Origin: Gammaproteobacteria bacterium
GTDB lineage: Bacteria > Pseudomonadota > Gammaproteobacteria > Eutrophobiales > Eutrophobiaceae
Length of the DNA stretch: 64,000 nucleotides
Direction: 5' to 3'
Assembly: GCA_011772965.1 (NCBI GenBank)
Contig: WVYN01000014.1
Location: 65,882 to 129,881, forward strand
The stretch's first letter is position 1, and the number at the start of each line of letters is the position of its first letter. Positions 8,322 through 18,683 of this stretch are shown in pieces. The notes under the pieces were generated by a model. That model did not search any database. It saw only the letters and a list, made by a program, of their open reading frames with translations, and was not told where the DNA came from. A program made the translations under genes and the position numbers.

Positions 8322-10070
8322 TTAAGTATTATTATTTATATCCGTCAGTGGTTCGATGTAATCCACAACCAGTTGCAAATGTTGCCTGCCGGCAAATTCA
8401 TTAATGTCCAACCGGTAGGCCGTCTTCACCCGTGAATAATTTTCAGGCCAGTGTTCATCAGTGTTATTGAAGGCAATCGCCTCTATCACCCGATGGCAAT
8501 CTGTATTCCGTAACTGCATCTTAAGATGTTTCTCGCCAACTATACGGCTGTTAAGGATTTCAAATTCGCCATCGAACAGGGGCTCGGGAAACCCCTGGCC
8601 CCAGGGTCCGCCTCGGCGAATCTGCCAAGCCAGTTCCATGGAAATATCCTGGCTGCTCAATTCACCATCGGAAAGCAAGGCATTACCGGGGGTCAGGTCT
8701 TTCATAAACATATCCAGGGACTCATTAAATAACTGTCTGAATTCATTCAGTTTTTCTAATCGGATCGTCAGGCCCGCAGCCATGGCATGGCCGCCAAAAC
8801 GGTCGATGATGTCCGGAAATTGATTTGCCATCAGATCCAGAACATCACGGATATGAATCCCGTGAATTGAGCGCGCTGACCCTTTCAAGTAACCGTCCTT
8901 GTCGCAGGCGAAGGCGATCACCGGCCTGTGCAGGCGATCCTTGATTCGGGATGCGAGGATACCGACGACTCCCTGATGCCATTGTTCATTAAAAAGGCAA
9001 ATACCATTGGGAATGGAATCTTTGTCTTCAAACTCCATCAGTTCCAGATCATCAAGTGCCTGATCGTGCATCTCGGCCTGGATCTGACGACGTTCATGAT
9101 TCAGATTATCGAGTTGTCGTGCAAACTGCCGGGCCTTATCCGGGTCATCACTTAACAGGCACTCGATCCCGAGCGACATGTCATCCAGTCGACCGGCTGC
9201 ATTCAGACGCGGCCCCACAGAAAACGATAAATCCTGTGCGGTGATATTTCTTAGTGCCCGGTTGGCGGCTTTTAATAAGGCGCGTATGCCCGCGGAACAT
9301 CTATCCGAGCGGATCCGCGCAAGGCCCTGAGCCACCAAGATGCGATTGTTTCGATCCAGTGGAACCACATCTGCTACCGTGCCCAGTGCAACCAGGTCAA
9401 GTAATTCTGCCAGATTCGGTTCCCTGATGCCTTGGCTAGCAAACCATTCATTTTCCCGTAACTTGCCACGCAAGGCTATCAGGATATAAAACATAACGCC
9501 GACGCCGGCAAGTGACTTGCTTGGAAATTGATCACCGGGCTGGTTTGGATTGACGATTGCGTTTGCCTCGGGTAATGCCTTTCCAGGCAAATGATGATCA
9601 GTAATCAGTACATCAATATTCATACTTCTTGCCTTTGCCACACCTTCCATGCTGGCAATACCGTTATCCACCGTGATGATCAGCTGCGGTTGCATACTGG
9701 CCGCAACCTCAACTATCTCCGGACTCAATCCATAACCATATTCAAACCGATTGGGTACCAGGTATTGCACCTGTCTCGCACCCATGGCGGTCAGGCCGCG
9801 AATAGCCACTGTCGTGCTGGTCGCGCCATCGGCATCAAAATCACCGACAATCAAAATGCGTTTCTGATTTTGAATGGCATCACAAAGCAGGTCAGTTGCC
9901 TTATCAATATCTGTTAATTTATCGACAGGTAATAATCCATTGAGAGAATAGTCCAGGTCTTCTGCAGAGCGAATATCACGTGATGCATAGATGCGTCGAA
10001 GTACCGGGTGTAAGTCTTCCGGCAAATCAATGGATGCTTCTGATTCTCTACGGGATATCCTGATTTGCAT
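8322..10070 (-). CDS. recJ: single-stranded-DNA-specific exonuclease RecJ
   Basis: 5'-3' exonuclease on single-stranded DNA for recombination and mismatch repair. The 582-residue product has the DHH phosphoesterase motifs: DFDADG at 77-82, DNGI in the third motif, and DHH at 158-160, then the DHHA1 block FGGHAMAAGLTI and a C-terminal OB-like region. Length is normal. It begins 5 bases after the rpfE stop and ends 62 bases before the prfB start on the same strand. Confidence 0.96.
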   Translation of the reverse strand: MQIRISRRESEASIDLPEDLHPVLRRIYASRDIRSAEDLDYSLNGLLPVDKLTDIDKATDLLCDAIQNQKRILIVGDFDADGATSTTVAIRGLTAMGARQVQYLVPNRFEYGYGLSPEIVEVAASMQPQLIITVDNGIASMEGVAKARSMNIDVLITDHHLPGKALPEANAIVNPNQPGDQFPSKSLAGVGVMFYILIALRGKLRENEWFASQGIREPNLAELLDLVALGTVADVVPLDRNNRILVAQGLARIRSDRCSAGIRALLKAANRALRNITAQDLSFSVGPRLNAAGRLDDMSLGIECLLSDDPDKARQFARQLDNLNHERRQIQAEMHDQALDDLELMEFEDKDSIPNGICLFNEQWHQGVVGILASRIKDRLHRPVIAFACDKDGYLKGSARSIHGIHIRDVLDLMANQFPDIIDRFGGHAMAAGLTIRLEKLNEFRQLFNESLDMFMKDLTPGNALLSDGELSSQDISMELAWQIRRGGPWGQGFPEPLFDGEFEILNSRIVGEKHLKMQLRNTDCHRVIEAIAFNNTDEHWPENYSRVKTAYRLDINEFAGRQHLQLVVDYIEPLTDINNNT

Positions 10071-10074
10071 TAAA

Positions 10075-11106
10075 CTAATCGTTTTCCGACTTATAACTTA
10101 ATATTGATTTGCGACGTTTCCAGAATTTCAGAAACGATGATTTATTGATAGTAAAGTGCTGGCCTTCAGTAATAATCGTCAAGCGCTCAAGCTGACCGGA
10201 ACCGAGCGCATCGAGCAGTCCGGTAAACCAGCATTCCTCAAGGTATGCTATGAAATCCTGCCAACCCCGAATGTCCTGGTACTGATGGTGGCGCAGACCG
10301 AAAGACATAATAACCAGAATATTATCTGTCTCAAGGACATCATACATCAGGTCATTAAATGATTCCGTCAGTTCACGACAATCAACGTCTGCAATTTTTG
10401 CACAGGCACGGCTGATTTCTTCATCACAGCATATCATTGACCACTCGCAAACGATTTTGTCCGGTAAATGACCACAGCCCCAAAACCATAATGAATTGAC
10501 TTCCAGTTCCCCGCGTTGCCTGCGCTCAATGTTAACGGGGTGATTATGCAGAGTCATCTGGATTTCATTCAACAACCTCGCCCAATTATTTTTTCCGGTA
10601 CCTTGTGGCATGAAGCGATGAATATCTCGGCCCGCGACATCATAAATTGGTGTTGTCCAGACATCCGGCATGTTTTTCAGTCTGATATACCAGCGGTCAC
10701 TGGCCGGGGCCTCAAAGATCATGTCATGATCTTCCAGCAAGGTCCTGACCTCGTTCGCCAGTACCAGCGCATCATGCTGATCAAGATTAAACATGGTCTG
10801 ATCCAGCAAAATCAATTGATGCTGATCCGCATGCAAATGAACCGGGTCAGCACGCATCCAGATATCGCCCGGTACAGTTATATCATCCAGCAAATGTGTC
10901 AGGGGGGCGACTGGATAATCACCACTTTCATCGGGGGCGAGATTAAATAATCCTGCCAACAATCCGGCAAACTTCTGACGATCATGCCTTTGCCGTGATG
11001 CATGACCCAGAATCTTCTCCAAGCAAGGGATTGGTGGTATGTCCTGTTTTACCAGATCGGTAACAGGGGGCAAAAGTCCGGGAATACAAAGACTGAGACT
11101 AGCCAT
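10075..11106 (-). CDS. rpfE: RpfE-type protein (phosphoglycerate mutase-related)
   Basis: A 343-residue cytoplasmic protein of the family named after Xanthomonas RpfE, often annotated as regulatory or as related to cofactor-independent phosphoglycerate mutase. Typical family blocks are visible: WMRADPVHLHADQHQLIL in the first third and NSLWFWGCGHLP in the middle. The true activity of the family is not known to me. The strongest support is context: rpfE-recJ-prfB-lysS is the gene order also recorded for the Xanthomonas rpf region. Confidence 0.85.
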   Translation of the reverse strand: MASLSLCIPGLLPPVTDLVKQDIPPIPCLEKILGHASRQRHDRQKFAGLLAGLFNLAPDESGDYPVAPLTHLLDDITVPGDIWMRADPVHLHADQHQLILLDQTMFNLDQHDALVLANEVRTLLEDHDMIFEAPASDRWYIRLKNMPDVWTTPIYDVAGRDIHRFMPQGTGKNNWARLLNEIQMTLHNHPVNIERRQRGELEVNSLWFWGCGHLPDKIVCEWSMICCDEEISRACAKIADVDCRELTESFNDLMYDVLETDNILVIMSFGLRHHQYQDIRGWQDFIAYLEECWFTGLLDALGSGQLERLTIITEGQHFTINKSSFLKFWKRRKSILSYKSEND

Positions 11107-11147
11107 ACAGAAAATCTGGATAATTCCCGAGGAAAAAAGGCATTTAA

Positions 11148-12287
11148 TCAGGACATGTTGTCATGGATAGCCTGCTTGACCTGCTCAAGTTTCGCTTCAA
11201 CCTTGACGACCGGGGCTGTGCTCTGGGCAATGGCCGTATCGGGATCCTTCAGTCCGTGTCCCGTCAGGGTACAGACAATAGTACTGTTCTCTTCAATCTT
11301 TCCAAACTTGATGTCACGCATGGCACCTGCGATTGAGGTTGCCGATGCCGGTTCACAAAAGACACCCTCGTTTTCGGCCAGCATTTTTTGCGCAGCCAGG
11401 ATCTCCTTATCGGAACATTCATCAAACCAGCCACCAGACTCCTTGTTCACTGTCCAGGCCTGGTCCCAGGACTGTGGATGGCCAATCCGTATGGCGGTAG
11501 CGACAGTCTCCGGGTCATCGACCATTTCGCCGCGCAGGAAAGGGGCCGAGCCACTGGCCTGGTAACCAACCATCTTCGGTCGCTGCCCGGTCACCGCACC
11601 AGCAAAACGGCAATGACCATCACATAAAGTGCAGGCCTTTGTTACGGCAGTGGCCTCACTGCAGGCATATTCACTGTAACCTATCCAGTGTGCCGTGATG
11701 TTGCCGGCATTACCGACTGGCAGGCAATGATAATCAGGGGCCCGACCCAGTTCTTCCACGATCTCATACGCTGCGGTCTTTTGTCCCTGCAAGCGAAACG
11801 GGTTGATCGAATTGACAACCGTGACCGGTGATTCCTCGGCAACCTGCCTGACCAGACGCATGCCCGCATCAAAGTTACCCTTGACCTGGATGACCACGGC
11901 GCCCTCCATCATGGCTTGGGCAAGCTTGCCCTGGGCAATCTTTCCATCAGGAATCAACACAAAGGCCGTTATACCTGCTCTTGCGGCATAGGCAGCAGCA
12001 GAGGCCGAGGTATTCCCAGTCGATGCACAGATAATGGCTTTCGAGCCAGCCTCAACGGCCTTGGTCACTGCCATGGTCATTCCCCGATCTTTGAATGAAC
12101 CCGTAGGATTCAGGCCCTCGTACTTCACATAAATGTCCACATTTTTATCCAGCGTATCCGGGATATTATGCAAGCGAATCAGTGGAGTGTTGCCCTCACC
12201 CAGACTGATGATCCGGGTGTCATCATGCACTGGCAGGCGGTCGCGGTATTTCTCAATCAGACCGGTATATCGTTGTTGAAAACTCAT
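11148..12287 (-). CDS. thrC: threonine synthase with a cysteine-rich insert
   Basis: PLP enzyme converting O-phosphohomoserine to threonine. The 379-residue product has the PLP lysine at 66 in NPTGSFKDRGM and the phosphate-binding PVGNAGNITAHW at about 190. Directly after that block is a segment with Cys209, Cys219, Cys222 and Cys226 (C-x9-C-x2-C-x3-C, with His225), before PKMVGYQ. Many ThrC proteins lack this segment as far as I recall; it resembles a small metal-binding loop. Last gene of alaC-hom-thrC, 50 bases after hom. Confidence 0.95.
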   Translation of the reverse strand: MSFQQRYTGLIEKYRDRLPVHDDTRIISLGEGNTPLIRLHNIPDTLDKNVDIYVKYEGLNPTGSFKDRGMTMAVTKAVEAGSKAIICASTGNTSASAAAYAARAGITAFVLIPDGKIAQGKLAQAMMEGAVVIQVKGNFDAGMRLVRQVAEESPVTVVNSINPFRLQGQKTAAYEIVEELGRAPDYHCLPVGNAGNITAHWIGYSEYACSEATAVTKACTLCDGHCRFAGAVTGQRPKMVGYQASGSAPFLRGEMVDDPETVATAIRIGHPQSWDQAWTVNKESGGWFDECSDKEILAAQKMLAENEGVFCEPASATSIAGAMRDIKFGKIEENSTIVCTLTGHGLKDPDTAIAQSTAPVVKVEAKLEQVKQAIHDNMS

Positions 12288-12337
12288 TCAATCTCTCTGT
12301 ATAAATGGGTTTCACCACTCAAACATCTGGTTGTCAA

Positions 12338-13648
12338 TCAGGCTAGTGGATCCATACGGATCCGCATAATCCGGCCATTGATATTAGGTAGTGCCTCCAG
12401 TTTTTCTATTGCCTGGTTCATGTATTTCTCCTGCACAGACTGGGTCAGGATAATGATCGGCACAAAGCTCGCCCCCTCCACCGGTTCCCTCTGCAAAATG
12501 GCCTCAATGCTGATTCCGGATTCCCCAAGTATGCGGGTCACATCAGCCAGTACGCCCGGCCGGTCCAGCGCCTGCATACGCAGATAGTATGCTGTTGAAA
12601 TTTCTTCCATGGGCAGGATTTCTTCATAAGACAGTGCATCAGACTGGAACGCCAGATGAGGCACCCGGTTACCGGGGTCGGTAGTAAATGCTCGGACAAT
12701 ATCAACCAGATCGGCGACCACGGCCGAAGCGGTTGGATCAGCACCGGCGCCGGCACCGTAGTAGATGGTCGGGCCAACGGCATCACCAATGACCAGCACA
12801 GCATTTCTCACCCCATCGACATTGGCAATCAGACGCCGTTCCGGGATCAGGGTGGGATGAACCCGCAATTCGACACCTTCCGAGGTACGGCGGGCAATGC
12901 CCAGATGCCTGATGCGGTATCCGAAGCGTTCGGCAAAACCAATGTCTTCAATCGTTATCTGGGTAATCCCCTCGGTAAAAACCTTCTCAAATTGCAGGGG
13001 AATACCAAAGGCAATGGCTGCCAGTATCGTCAGCTTGTGGGCCGCATCGATTCCCTCAACATCGAAGGTGGGGTTGGCCTCGGCATAACCCAGCGACTGT
13101 GCCTCGGCCAGCACATCTTCAAAACTGCGCGCCTGCTCACGCATCGCAGTAAGGATAAAGTTGGTCGTACCATTAATAATACCGGCGACTGAGGAGATGC
13201 TGTTGCCCGCCAGGCCTTCCCGGATCGCCTTGATGATCGGAATGCCCCCGGCCACCGCCGCTTCAAAAGCAACTATGACACCCTTGCGGGTCGCGGCCTC
13301 AAAGATCTCATTACCATGTATGGCGATCAAGGCCTTGTTGGCTGTGACCACATGCTTGCCGTTACTGATCGCCTGCATTACCAATTCGCGTGCCAATTCC
13401 GTGCCACCAATTAATTCCGCAACAATTTCAACCTCGGGATGATTGACGAGTTCCAGTGGATCGCCCAGTAACTCGATGCCATCGAGTGAAAACTCCCTGG
13501 GTTTTTTCAGGTCCCGGGCACTGGCATGCGTGATAATGATCCCACGCCCGGCGCGGCGCGCAATCTCGGTCGCATTACGTCTCAGCACGCTGATCGTACC
13601 GCCGCCGACGATACCCAAACCCAATAATCCGACCTTAACCGGTTCCAT
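12338..13648 (-). CDS. hom: homoserine dehydrogenase
   Basis: NAD(P)H-dependent reduction of aspartate semialdehyde to homoserine, branch point to threonine and methionine. The 436-residue product is a monofunctional type: Rossmann motif GLLGLGIVGGGT at the start, the catalytic region GIINGTTNFILT, and a C-terminal ACT domain (YYLRMQALDRPGVLADVTRIL) for feedback by threonine. It lies between alaC and thrC, all on the minus strand with gaps of 34 and 50 bases. Confidence 0.97.
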   Translation of the reverse strand: MEPVKVGLLGLGIVGGGTISVLRRNATEIARRAGRGIIITHASARDLKKPREFSLDGIELLGDPLELVNHPEVEIVAELIGGTELARELVMQAISNGKHVVTANKALIAIHGNEIFEAATRKGVIVAFEAAVAGGIPIIKAIREGLAGNSISSVAGIINGTTNFILTAMREQARSFEDVLAEAQSLGYAEANPTFDVEGIDAAHKLTILAAIAFGIPLQFEKVFTEGITQITIEDIGFAERFGYRIRHLGIARRTSEGVELRVHPTLIPERRLIANVDGVRNAVLVIGDAVGPTIYYGAGAGADPTASAVVADLVDIVRAFTTDPGNRVPHLAFQSDALSYEEILPMEEISTAYYLRMQALDRPGVLADVTRILGESGISIEAILQREPVEGASFVPIIILTQSVQEKYMNQAIEKLEALPNINGRIMRIRMDPLA

Positions 13649-13682
13649 TCATCATCATCTCGTAATTAAAAAAGAATGCAGG

Positions 13683-14885
13683 CTAGTCTGCCGCAGTAGA
13701 ACTCAGGGCTTCTTCTCTAAACATTGCCCTGAGGCCCCGAATTGCCTGCCTGGTGCGATGTTCATTTTCTATGAGCGCAAAGCGCACAAATTGATCCCCA
13801 TATTCACCAAAACCGATCCCGGGGGAGACAGCAACCTTGGCTTCCATCAATACCTTCTTGGAAAACTCCAGAGAACCCAAATGCTGAAACTGTTCAGGTA
13901 TGGGTGCCCAGACAAACATGGTCCCCCTGGGTTTCTCAATGGTCCAGCCCACGGAATTTAGTCCATCACATAATACATCGCGACGGTTCATGTACATGTC
14001 ACAAATGTCTGCCACGCATTGTTGATCACCTTCCAGCGCCGTGATGGCTGCTACCTGGATTGGTGTGAAGAGTCCGTAATCCAGGTATGACTTCAGGCGT
14101 GCCAGCGCGTCAACCAGCTTCTGGTTTCCGACCATGAATCCAACTCGCCAGCCGGGCATGTTATAACTCTTGGACAGCGTAAAGAATTCCACGGCAACAT
14201 CCATGGCACCCGGTACCTCCAGGATCGATGGTGCCTTGTAGCCATCAAAGACAATATCTGCATAAGCCAGGTCCTGGATGACCCAGATTTTATGTTCACG
14301 GGCGATATCAACCACCTTTTCAAAGAATTCCAGTTCAACACATTCCGTGGTCGGATTACTCGGAAAATTAAGCAACAATAGTTTCGGCTTGGGCCAGGTG
14401 TCACGAATGGCCTTCTGCAACTCGGCAAAAAAATCATAGTCCGGACCGATCGGAACATGCCGAACATCCGCGCCGGCGATTACAAAACCGAATGGATGGA
14501 TGGGATAGGATGGGTTGGGTACCAGCACGGCATCTCCCTTATCGACGATAGCCATGGCCAGGTGGGCCAGACCTTCCTTGGATCCGAGTGTGACGATGGC
14601 CTCAGATTCCTGATCCAGATCAACGTCATAGCGGTTTTTGTACCAGTTACAAATCGCCCGGCGCAATCTTGGGATACCACGCGACCAGGAATAACGATGC
14701 GTGTCCTGACGGTTGGCCACCTCGATCAACTTGTCAACAATATGCTGCGGTGTTGGCTGGTCAGGGTTGCCCATGCCAAAATCAATAATGTCTTCACCAC
14801 GGTGACGAGCGGCCATCTTCAGCTCGTTTACGATGCTGAATACGTAGGGCGGCAGGCGATTTATTCTCGGAAAATCTTCGTTCAA
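13683..14885 (-). CDS. alaC: alanine/glutamate aminotransferase (AlaC type)
   Basis: Class I/II PLP aminotransferase of 400 residues. The PLP lysine is at 239 in [14 protein letters not shown] and the NFPSNPTT block precedes it. The N-terminal [23 protein letters not shown] and [13 protein letters not shown] are characteristic of the AlaC/YfdZ group that makes alanine from pyruvate and glutamate. In many gammaproteobacteria this gene stands before hom and thrC, as here. A substrate range including aspartate cannot be excluded. First gene of the minus-strand block. Confidence 0.9.
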   Translation of the reverse strand: MNEDFPRINRLPPYVFSIVNELKMAARHRGEDIIDFGMGNPDQPTPQHIVDKLIEVANRQDTHRYSWSRGIPRLRRAICNWYKNRYDVDLDQESEAIVTLGSKEGLAHLAMAIVDKGDAVLVPNPSYPIHPFGFVIAGADVRHVPIGPDYDFFAELQKAIRDTWPKPKLLLLNFPSNPTTECVELEFFEKVVDIAREHKIWVIQDLAYADIVFDGYKAPSILEVPGAMDVAVEFFTLSKSYNMPGWRVGFMVGNQKLVDALARLKSYLDYGLFTPIQVAAITALEGDQQCVADICDMYMNRRDVLCDGLNSVGWTIEKPRGTMFVWAPIPEQFQHLGSLEFSKKVLMEAKVAVSPGIGFGEYGDQFVRFALIENEHRTRQAIRGLRAMFREEALSSTAAD

Positions 14886-14986
14886 GTCTCTAAAACCCGT
14901 TAATGAAAAAGCGCTTGAGTATACGGTATAGATTGAATTCCGTCATGACCCTGTCTGATATTTTACGACTCACGTATACTGGTCTA

Positions 14987-15802
14987 ATGACACGAATTGC
15001 CGTACTACAAATGGTTTCCGGCGATAACGTCAGTAAAAACCTCGAGACCGCGGGCAGGCTAATCCGCCAGGCTGCAATGGAGCAAGCCGAGTTGATGTTA
15101 TTGCCGGAAAATTTTCCTCTCATGGGCCATGATGAGCACGACAAGGTGAACATACAAGAGCCTTACGGCTCAGGCCCTATCCAGACATTCCTCAGCAAAC
15201 AGGCCCATGAGCATGGCATATGGCTTATCGGCGGAACCATTCCGCTTCAGGCCCGGCAACCAGACCGGATTCGCGCCGCCTGCCTGCTCTATAATCCCGA
15301 TGGCGAGTGCATCGCCCGCTACGACAAGATGCATCTGTTTGATGTCACTGTAAACGGTGAAAGTGATGAAACCTATAATGAGTCCGGTACCATTGAGGCC
15401 GGTGAACAAATAATCGTTGCGAAAACACCCATCGCCAACATCGGAATGTCGGTCTGTTATGACCTCCGCTTTCCTGAGCTCTATCGTGACATGCATAAAC
15501 ACAACGTCAATCTGATTACAGCCCCTTCCGCCTTTACTGCGGCAACGGGCAAGGTTCACTGGGAGCCACTGTTGCGTGCCCGCGCAGTGGAGAACTTAAG
15601 TTACCTGGTTGCGTCCAATCAAGGTGGAACTCATGTAAATGGGCGGATAACCTGGGGACACAGTATGATCATCAACCCTTGGGGCGAGATCCTCGCGTGG
15701 GTAGGAGAAGGTGAAGGCGTGGCCTGTGCGGACATCGATCTCGATCAACTCATGCAATTGCGGGAGCGGTTTCCTGCACTTAAACACCGTAAAATGGTCT
15801 AG
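14987..15802 (+). CDS. carbon-nitrogen hydrolase (nitrilase family, NIT1-like amidase)
   Basis: A 271-residue cytoplasmic amidase. The nitrilase triad is Glu41 (LLPENF), Lys114 (YDKMHLFD) and Cys157 (MSVCYDLRFPELY). The set resembles the deaminated-glutathione / omega-amidase branch. The ATG at 14987, giving MTRIAVLQM, is preferred over the in-frame upstream start at 14903 because it fits the family start exactly. The gene lies 8 bases before tldD, an arrangement common in this class. The natural substrate is inferred only from family. Confidence 0.88.
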   Translation: MTRIAVLQMVSGDNVSKNLETAGRLIRQAAMEQAELMLLPENFPLMGHDEHDKVNIQEPYGSGPIQTFLSKQAHEHGIWLIGGTIPLQARQPDRIRAACLLYNPDGECIARYDKMHLFDVTVNGESDETYNESGTIEAGEQIIVAKTPIANIGMSVCYDLRFPELYRDMHKHNVNLITAPSAFTAATGKVHWEPLLRARAVENLSYLVASNQGGTHVNGRITWGHSMIINPWGEILAWVGEGEGVACADIDLDQLMQLRERFPALKHRKMV

Positions 15803-15810
15803 TATAAATA

Positions 15811-17253
15811 ATGAGTAAATCACTTGATATTGCGACCCAACAGCTGCTGGCCAACAGTGGTCTGCAGCTCAACGATATTCATAATACCCTGGGACAGGTG
15901 ATGGCCCATGATATCGACATGGCTGACCTGTATTTTGAATCCACGCGTACCGAATCCTGGGTCCTGGAAGATGGCATCGTCAAGGAAGGCGCGCATAATA
16001 TTGACCAGGGTGTCGGGGTGCGTGCAATCAGTGGTGATAAGACCGGCTTTGCCTACTCGGATGAAATCCTGTTGCCCGCCCTGAGTCATGCCGCAAGTGC
16101 GGCTAAGGCCATCGCCCGCAGTGGCGGTGAAGGAAAACTACAGGCTTGGCACAAGCAATATCCCGCGGCGCTCTATGCCCCACTGGATCCGGTTGCCTCT
16201 ATCAGTGCCGAAGACAAGGTTAACCTTCTCAAGCGCATTGATGCTGAGGCGCGGAGACGCGATCCCAGGGTCAAGCAGGTGCTGGTGGGCCTCAGTGGCC
16301 AACAATCAACCATGCTGGTGGCCGGCAGTGATGGCACCCTGGCGGCTGACGTCAGACCACTGGTGCGATTGAATGTAAATGTAATCGTCGAGGAAAATGG
16401 TCGCATCGAAAAAGGCGGTGCTGGAGGCGGCGGCCGATTTGGCTATGAATATTTTCTGAGAGATGATCTGGCCTCAACCTATATCAACGAGGCCGTGGAG
16501 CAGGCCTTGACCAACCTGGATGCCGTAAACGCCCCGGCTGGTAGCATGACCGTGGTGCTGGGACCGGGCTGGCCCGGGATCCTCTTGCATGAAGCCATCG
16601 GCCACGGACTTGAAGGCGATTTCAACCGCAAGAAAACTTCGGCTTTTTCCGGCCGTTTGGGCGAACGGGTGGCCAGCCCGGAAGTCACTGTCGTCGACGA
16701 CGGCACCATACGTGACCGCCGCGGCTCACTGAATGTCGATGATGAAGGGACGGCGACCCAGTGCACGACACTGATTGAACATGGGATCCTGCGGGGTTAT
16801 ATGCAGGACAAGCACAATGCCCGGCTTATGGGCATGGCACCGACCGGTAACGGTCGGCGTGAATCCTACGCCCACTTACCCATGCCCCGGATGACCAATA
16901 CCTACATGCTGGGCGGGCAGCATGATCCGCAGGAGATCATTGCCTCGGTCGACAAGGGTATTTATGCGCAACAATTTGGCGGCGGCCAAGTGGATATTAC
17001 CAACGGTAAATTCGTGTTCAGTGCCAGCCAGGCCTACCTGATTGAAGACGGCAGGCTAACCCGTCCCATCAAGGGAGCAACGCTGATCGGCAACGGACCT
17101 GATGTGCTGACCCGTGTCTCGATGGTGGGAAATGATATGCAGCTGGATTCTGGCATCGGCACCTGTGGCAAGGACGGGCAGTCCGTTCCCGTGGGCGTGG
17201 GGCAGCCCACTATCCGGATCGATCAACTGACCGTGGGCGGTACCACCGCCTGA
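15811..17253 (+). CDS. tldD: metalloprotease subunit TldD
   Basis: Half of the TldD/TldE zinc protease that degrades unfolded small peptides and trims some RiPP and toxin precursors. The 480-residue product has the zinc-binding HEAIGH at 260-265 (HExxxH) followed by [20 protein letters not shown], and the family C-terminus. The partner tldE/pmbA is not in the window. A link with the hvf precursor is conceivable because TldD/E processes some leader peptides, but nothing in the sequence shows it. It follows the amidase gene by 8 bases. Confidence 0.97.
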   Translation: MSKSLDIATQQLLANSGLQLNDIHNTLGQVMAHDIDMADLYFESTRTESWVLEDGIVKEGAHNIDQGVGVRAISGDKTGFAYSDEILLPALSHAASAAKAIARSGGEGKLQAWHKQYPAALYAPLDPVASISAEDKVNLLKRIDAEARRRDPRVKQVLVGLSGQQSTMLVAGSDGTLAADVRPLVRLNVNVIVEENGRIEKGGAGGGGRFGYEYFLRDDLASTYINEAVEQALTNLDAVNAPAGSMTVVLGPGWPGILLHEAIGHGLEGDFNRKKTSAFSGRLGERVASPEVTVVDDGTIRDRRGSLNVDDEGTATQCTTLIEHGILRGYMQDKHNARLMGMAPTGNGRRESYAHLPMPRMTNTYMLGGQHDPQEIIASVDKGIYAQQFGGGQVDITNGKFVFSASQAYLIEDGRLTRPIKGATLIGNGPDVLTRVSMVGNDMQLDSGIGTCGKDGQSVPVGVGQPTIRIDQLTVGGTTA

Positions 17254-17564
17254 TTCTTATCCCTGACCCGTTTCTGCTACCCTAGATCACCCGGCGAAGG
17301 TTTGAATCATCACCGCACCGGTGACTGATCAGCAGTCCAATCGCAAATTGCAACAATATATAGAGCGCAATGCCTAATAACAGAAAATTCATAAATCAGG
17401 CCTGAATGCTTGAAACGCCGGATTTAGTGGATAAGTAACCGCAGAGGAATCATTCAATTGTTTTTAATATATAAATATGTGTATATTACAAATTCCCCAT
17501 ATGCATTCTATGGCTTGATAACTGAATAATAACTTCTTGCCCGAGTTAGAGGAGAGCTGACCCC
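17254..17564. other. intergenic stretch before the diguanylate cyclase
   Basis: About 310 bases without a gene. It holds a perfect hairpin TCACCG-cac-CGGTGA (17310-17324) without a T run, then an AT-rich part with AATATA and TATATT arms near 17470-17490, and a GAGGAGAG ribosome site just before the GTG start. A GGTTTGAATC string near 17299 resembles a tRNA T-loop, but no cloverleaf can be folded around it. Confidence 0.4.
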
Positions 17565-18683
17565 GTGGCAAACATACCGACTGCTGAAATCGAAAATGAC
17601 AAGGGCAACACGCCCGATACTCCGGCCGTCAGTCCTGCGGTCACGGATCGCTACTACGAGAAACTACTGAAACTGGGCGTCAGCCTGGCCATACTGGTTC
17701 ATTTTTCATTCATTATTCTCTTCTATGTGATCAATGTTCAGTTCCTGGCCATGGTCAATATCGGCAGCACACTTATATATGCTGCCTGTCTCGCATTGAT
17801 CAGGCGTGAGGAATATCTACTTGCAGTTGCTCTTTGCTGGATTGAAATTATTGGTCATGCTGTTCTTGCGGCGAAGACCATCGGCTGGGATACCGGTTTT
17901 CATTATTACCTGTTGTTCTTCATTCCGTTAATATTTGTTAATGCACAAAATAAGTTTGTCATTAACATCCTCAAATTAATCTTGATCTGTATTGCCTACC
18001 TGTTGATGGACAGTATGCTTGGTCAACGCACACCGGATGTGATTCTTGATGCAGAGCTGTCATCTTTCCTGCGTTACGGTAATATTGTTATCGTATTCGT
18101 TACGCTCGGCTTGGTAACCTATAATTATATTCAGGCTGTTTACGAGGCAGAGAAGAAACTGATCCTCTATGCAATCACTGACCCACTGACTGGTCTTTTT
18201 AATCGCCGTTATATTTATCAACTAGGACGTCATCAGGAAAAATTACACAAGCGTGATAGTCAACCCTTCGCTATCATTATTGGTGATGTTGATGACTTCA
18301 AGGACATCAATGATTATTATGGCCATGAGATTGGTGACAGTGTATTGATCTCAATGAGTCGGAGGTTACGTGAATGCCTTCGTGAACAGGATAGCATATC
18401 TCGTTGGGGTGGTGAGGAGTTTCTTGTGCTACTGCCAAATACTTCTGCATCTGAAGCAGTCATGATCGCTGACCGGATCGGCAACCACATTACTAGTGAG
18501 GCTCAACGCATCGGTCTTAAAGATTTGAAGTTGACAATGACTTTTGGCGTCAGCGGTTATGAAAATAATGAAGGCATAGATAATTGTATTGCTCGCGCTG
18601 ACAAAGCGATGCTCAAGGGCAAAAAAGCTGGTAAAAACCGTATCGTGAGTGCTGAGATCAATTACGAAGAAAAATCCAGCTGA
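17565..18683 (+). CDS. membrane-bound diguanylate cyclase (GGDEF)
   Basis: Synthesises cyclic di-GMP from two GTP. A 372-residue inner-membrane protein: soluble N-tail to residue 30, about six hydrophobic segments between 35 and 195 that match no named sensor I recognise, then the GGDEF domain. The signature is GGEEF at 282-286, and the inhibitory site RxxD (REQD, 273-276) stands five residues before it, so product inhibition is expected. GTG start with GAGGAGAG eight bases upstream. Its last 26 bases overlap the end of the convergent MFS gene. Confidence 0.93.
   Translation: MANIPTAEIENDKGNTPDTPAVSPAVTDRYYEKLLKLGVSLAILVHFSFIILFYVINVQFLAMVNIGSTLIYAACLALIRREEYLLAVALCWIEIIGHAVLAAKTIGWDTGFHYYLLFFIPLIFVNAQNKFVINILKLILICIAYLLMDSMLGQRTPDVILDAELSSFLRYGNIVIVFVTLGLVTYNYIQAVYEAEKKLILYAITDPLTGLFNRRYIYQLGRHQEKLHKRDSQPFAIIIGDVDDFKDINDYYGHEIGDSVLISMSRRLRECLREQDSISRWGGEEFLVLLPNTSASEAVMIADRIGNHITSEAQRIGLKDLKLTMTFGVSGYENNEGIDNCIARADKAMLKGKKAGKNRIVSAEINYEEKSS

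Noticed and set aside
17290-17330. Possible tRNA (GGTTTGAATC string)
   Set aside because: No acceptor, D or anticodon stems can be folded around it; the neighbouring TCACCG/CGGTGA hairpin explains the local symmetry.
17330-17565. Cyclic di-GMP riboswitch before the GGDEF gene
   Set aside because: I searched the leader for the GEMM core by eye and found no match to its conserved GCAA tetraloop and helix arrangement.
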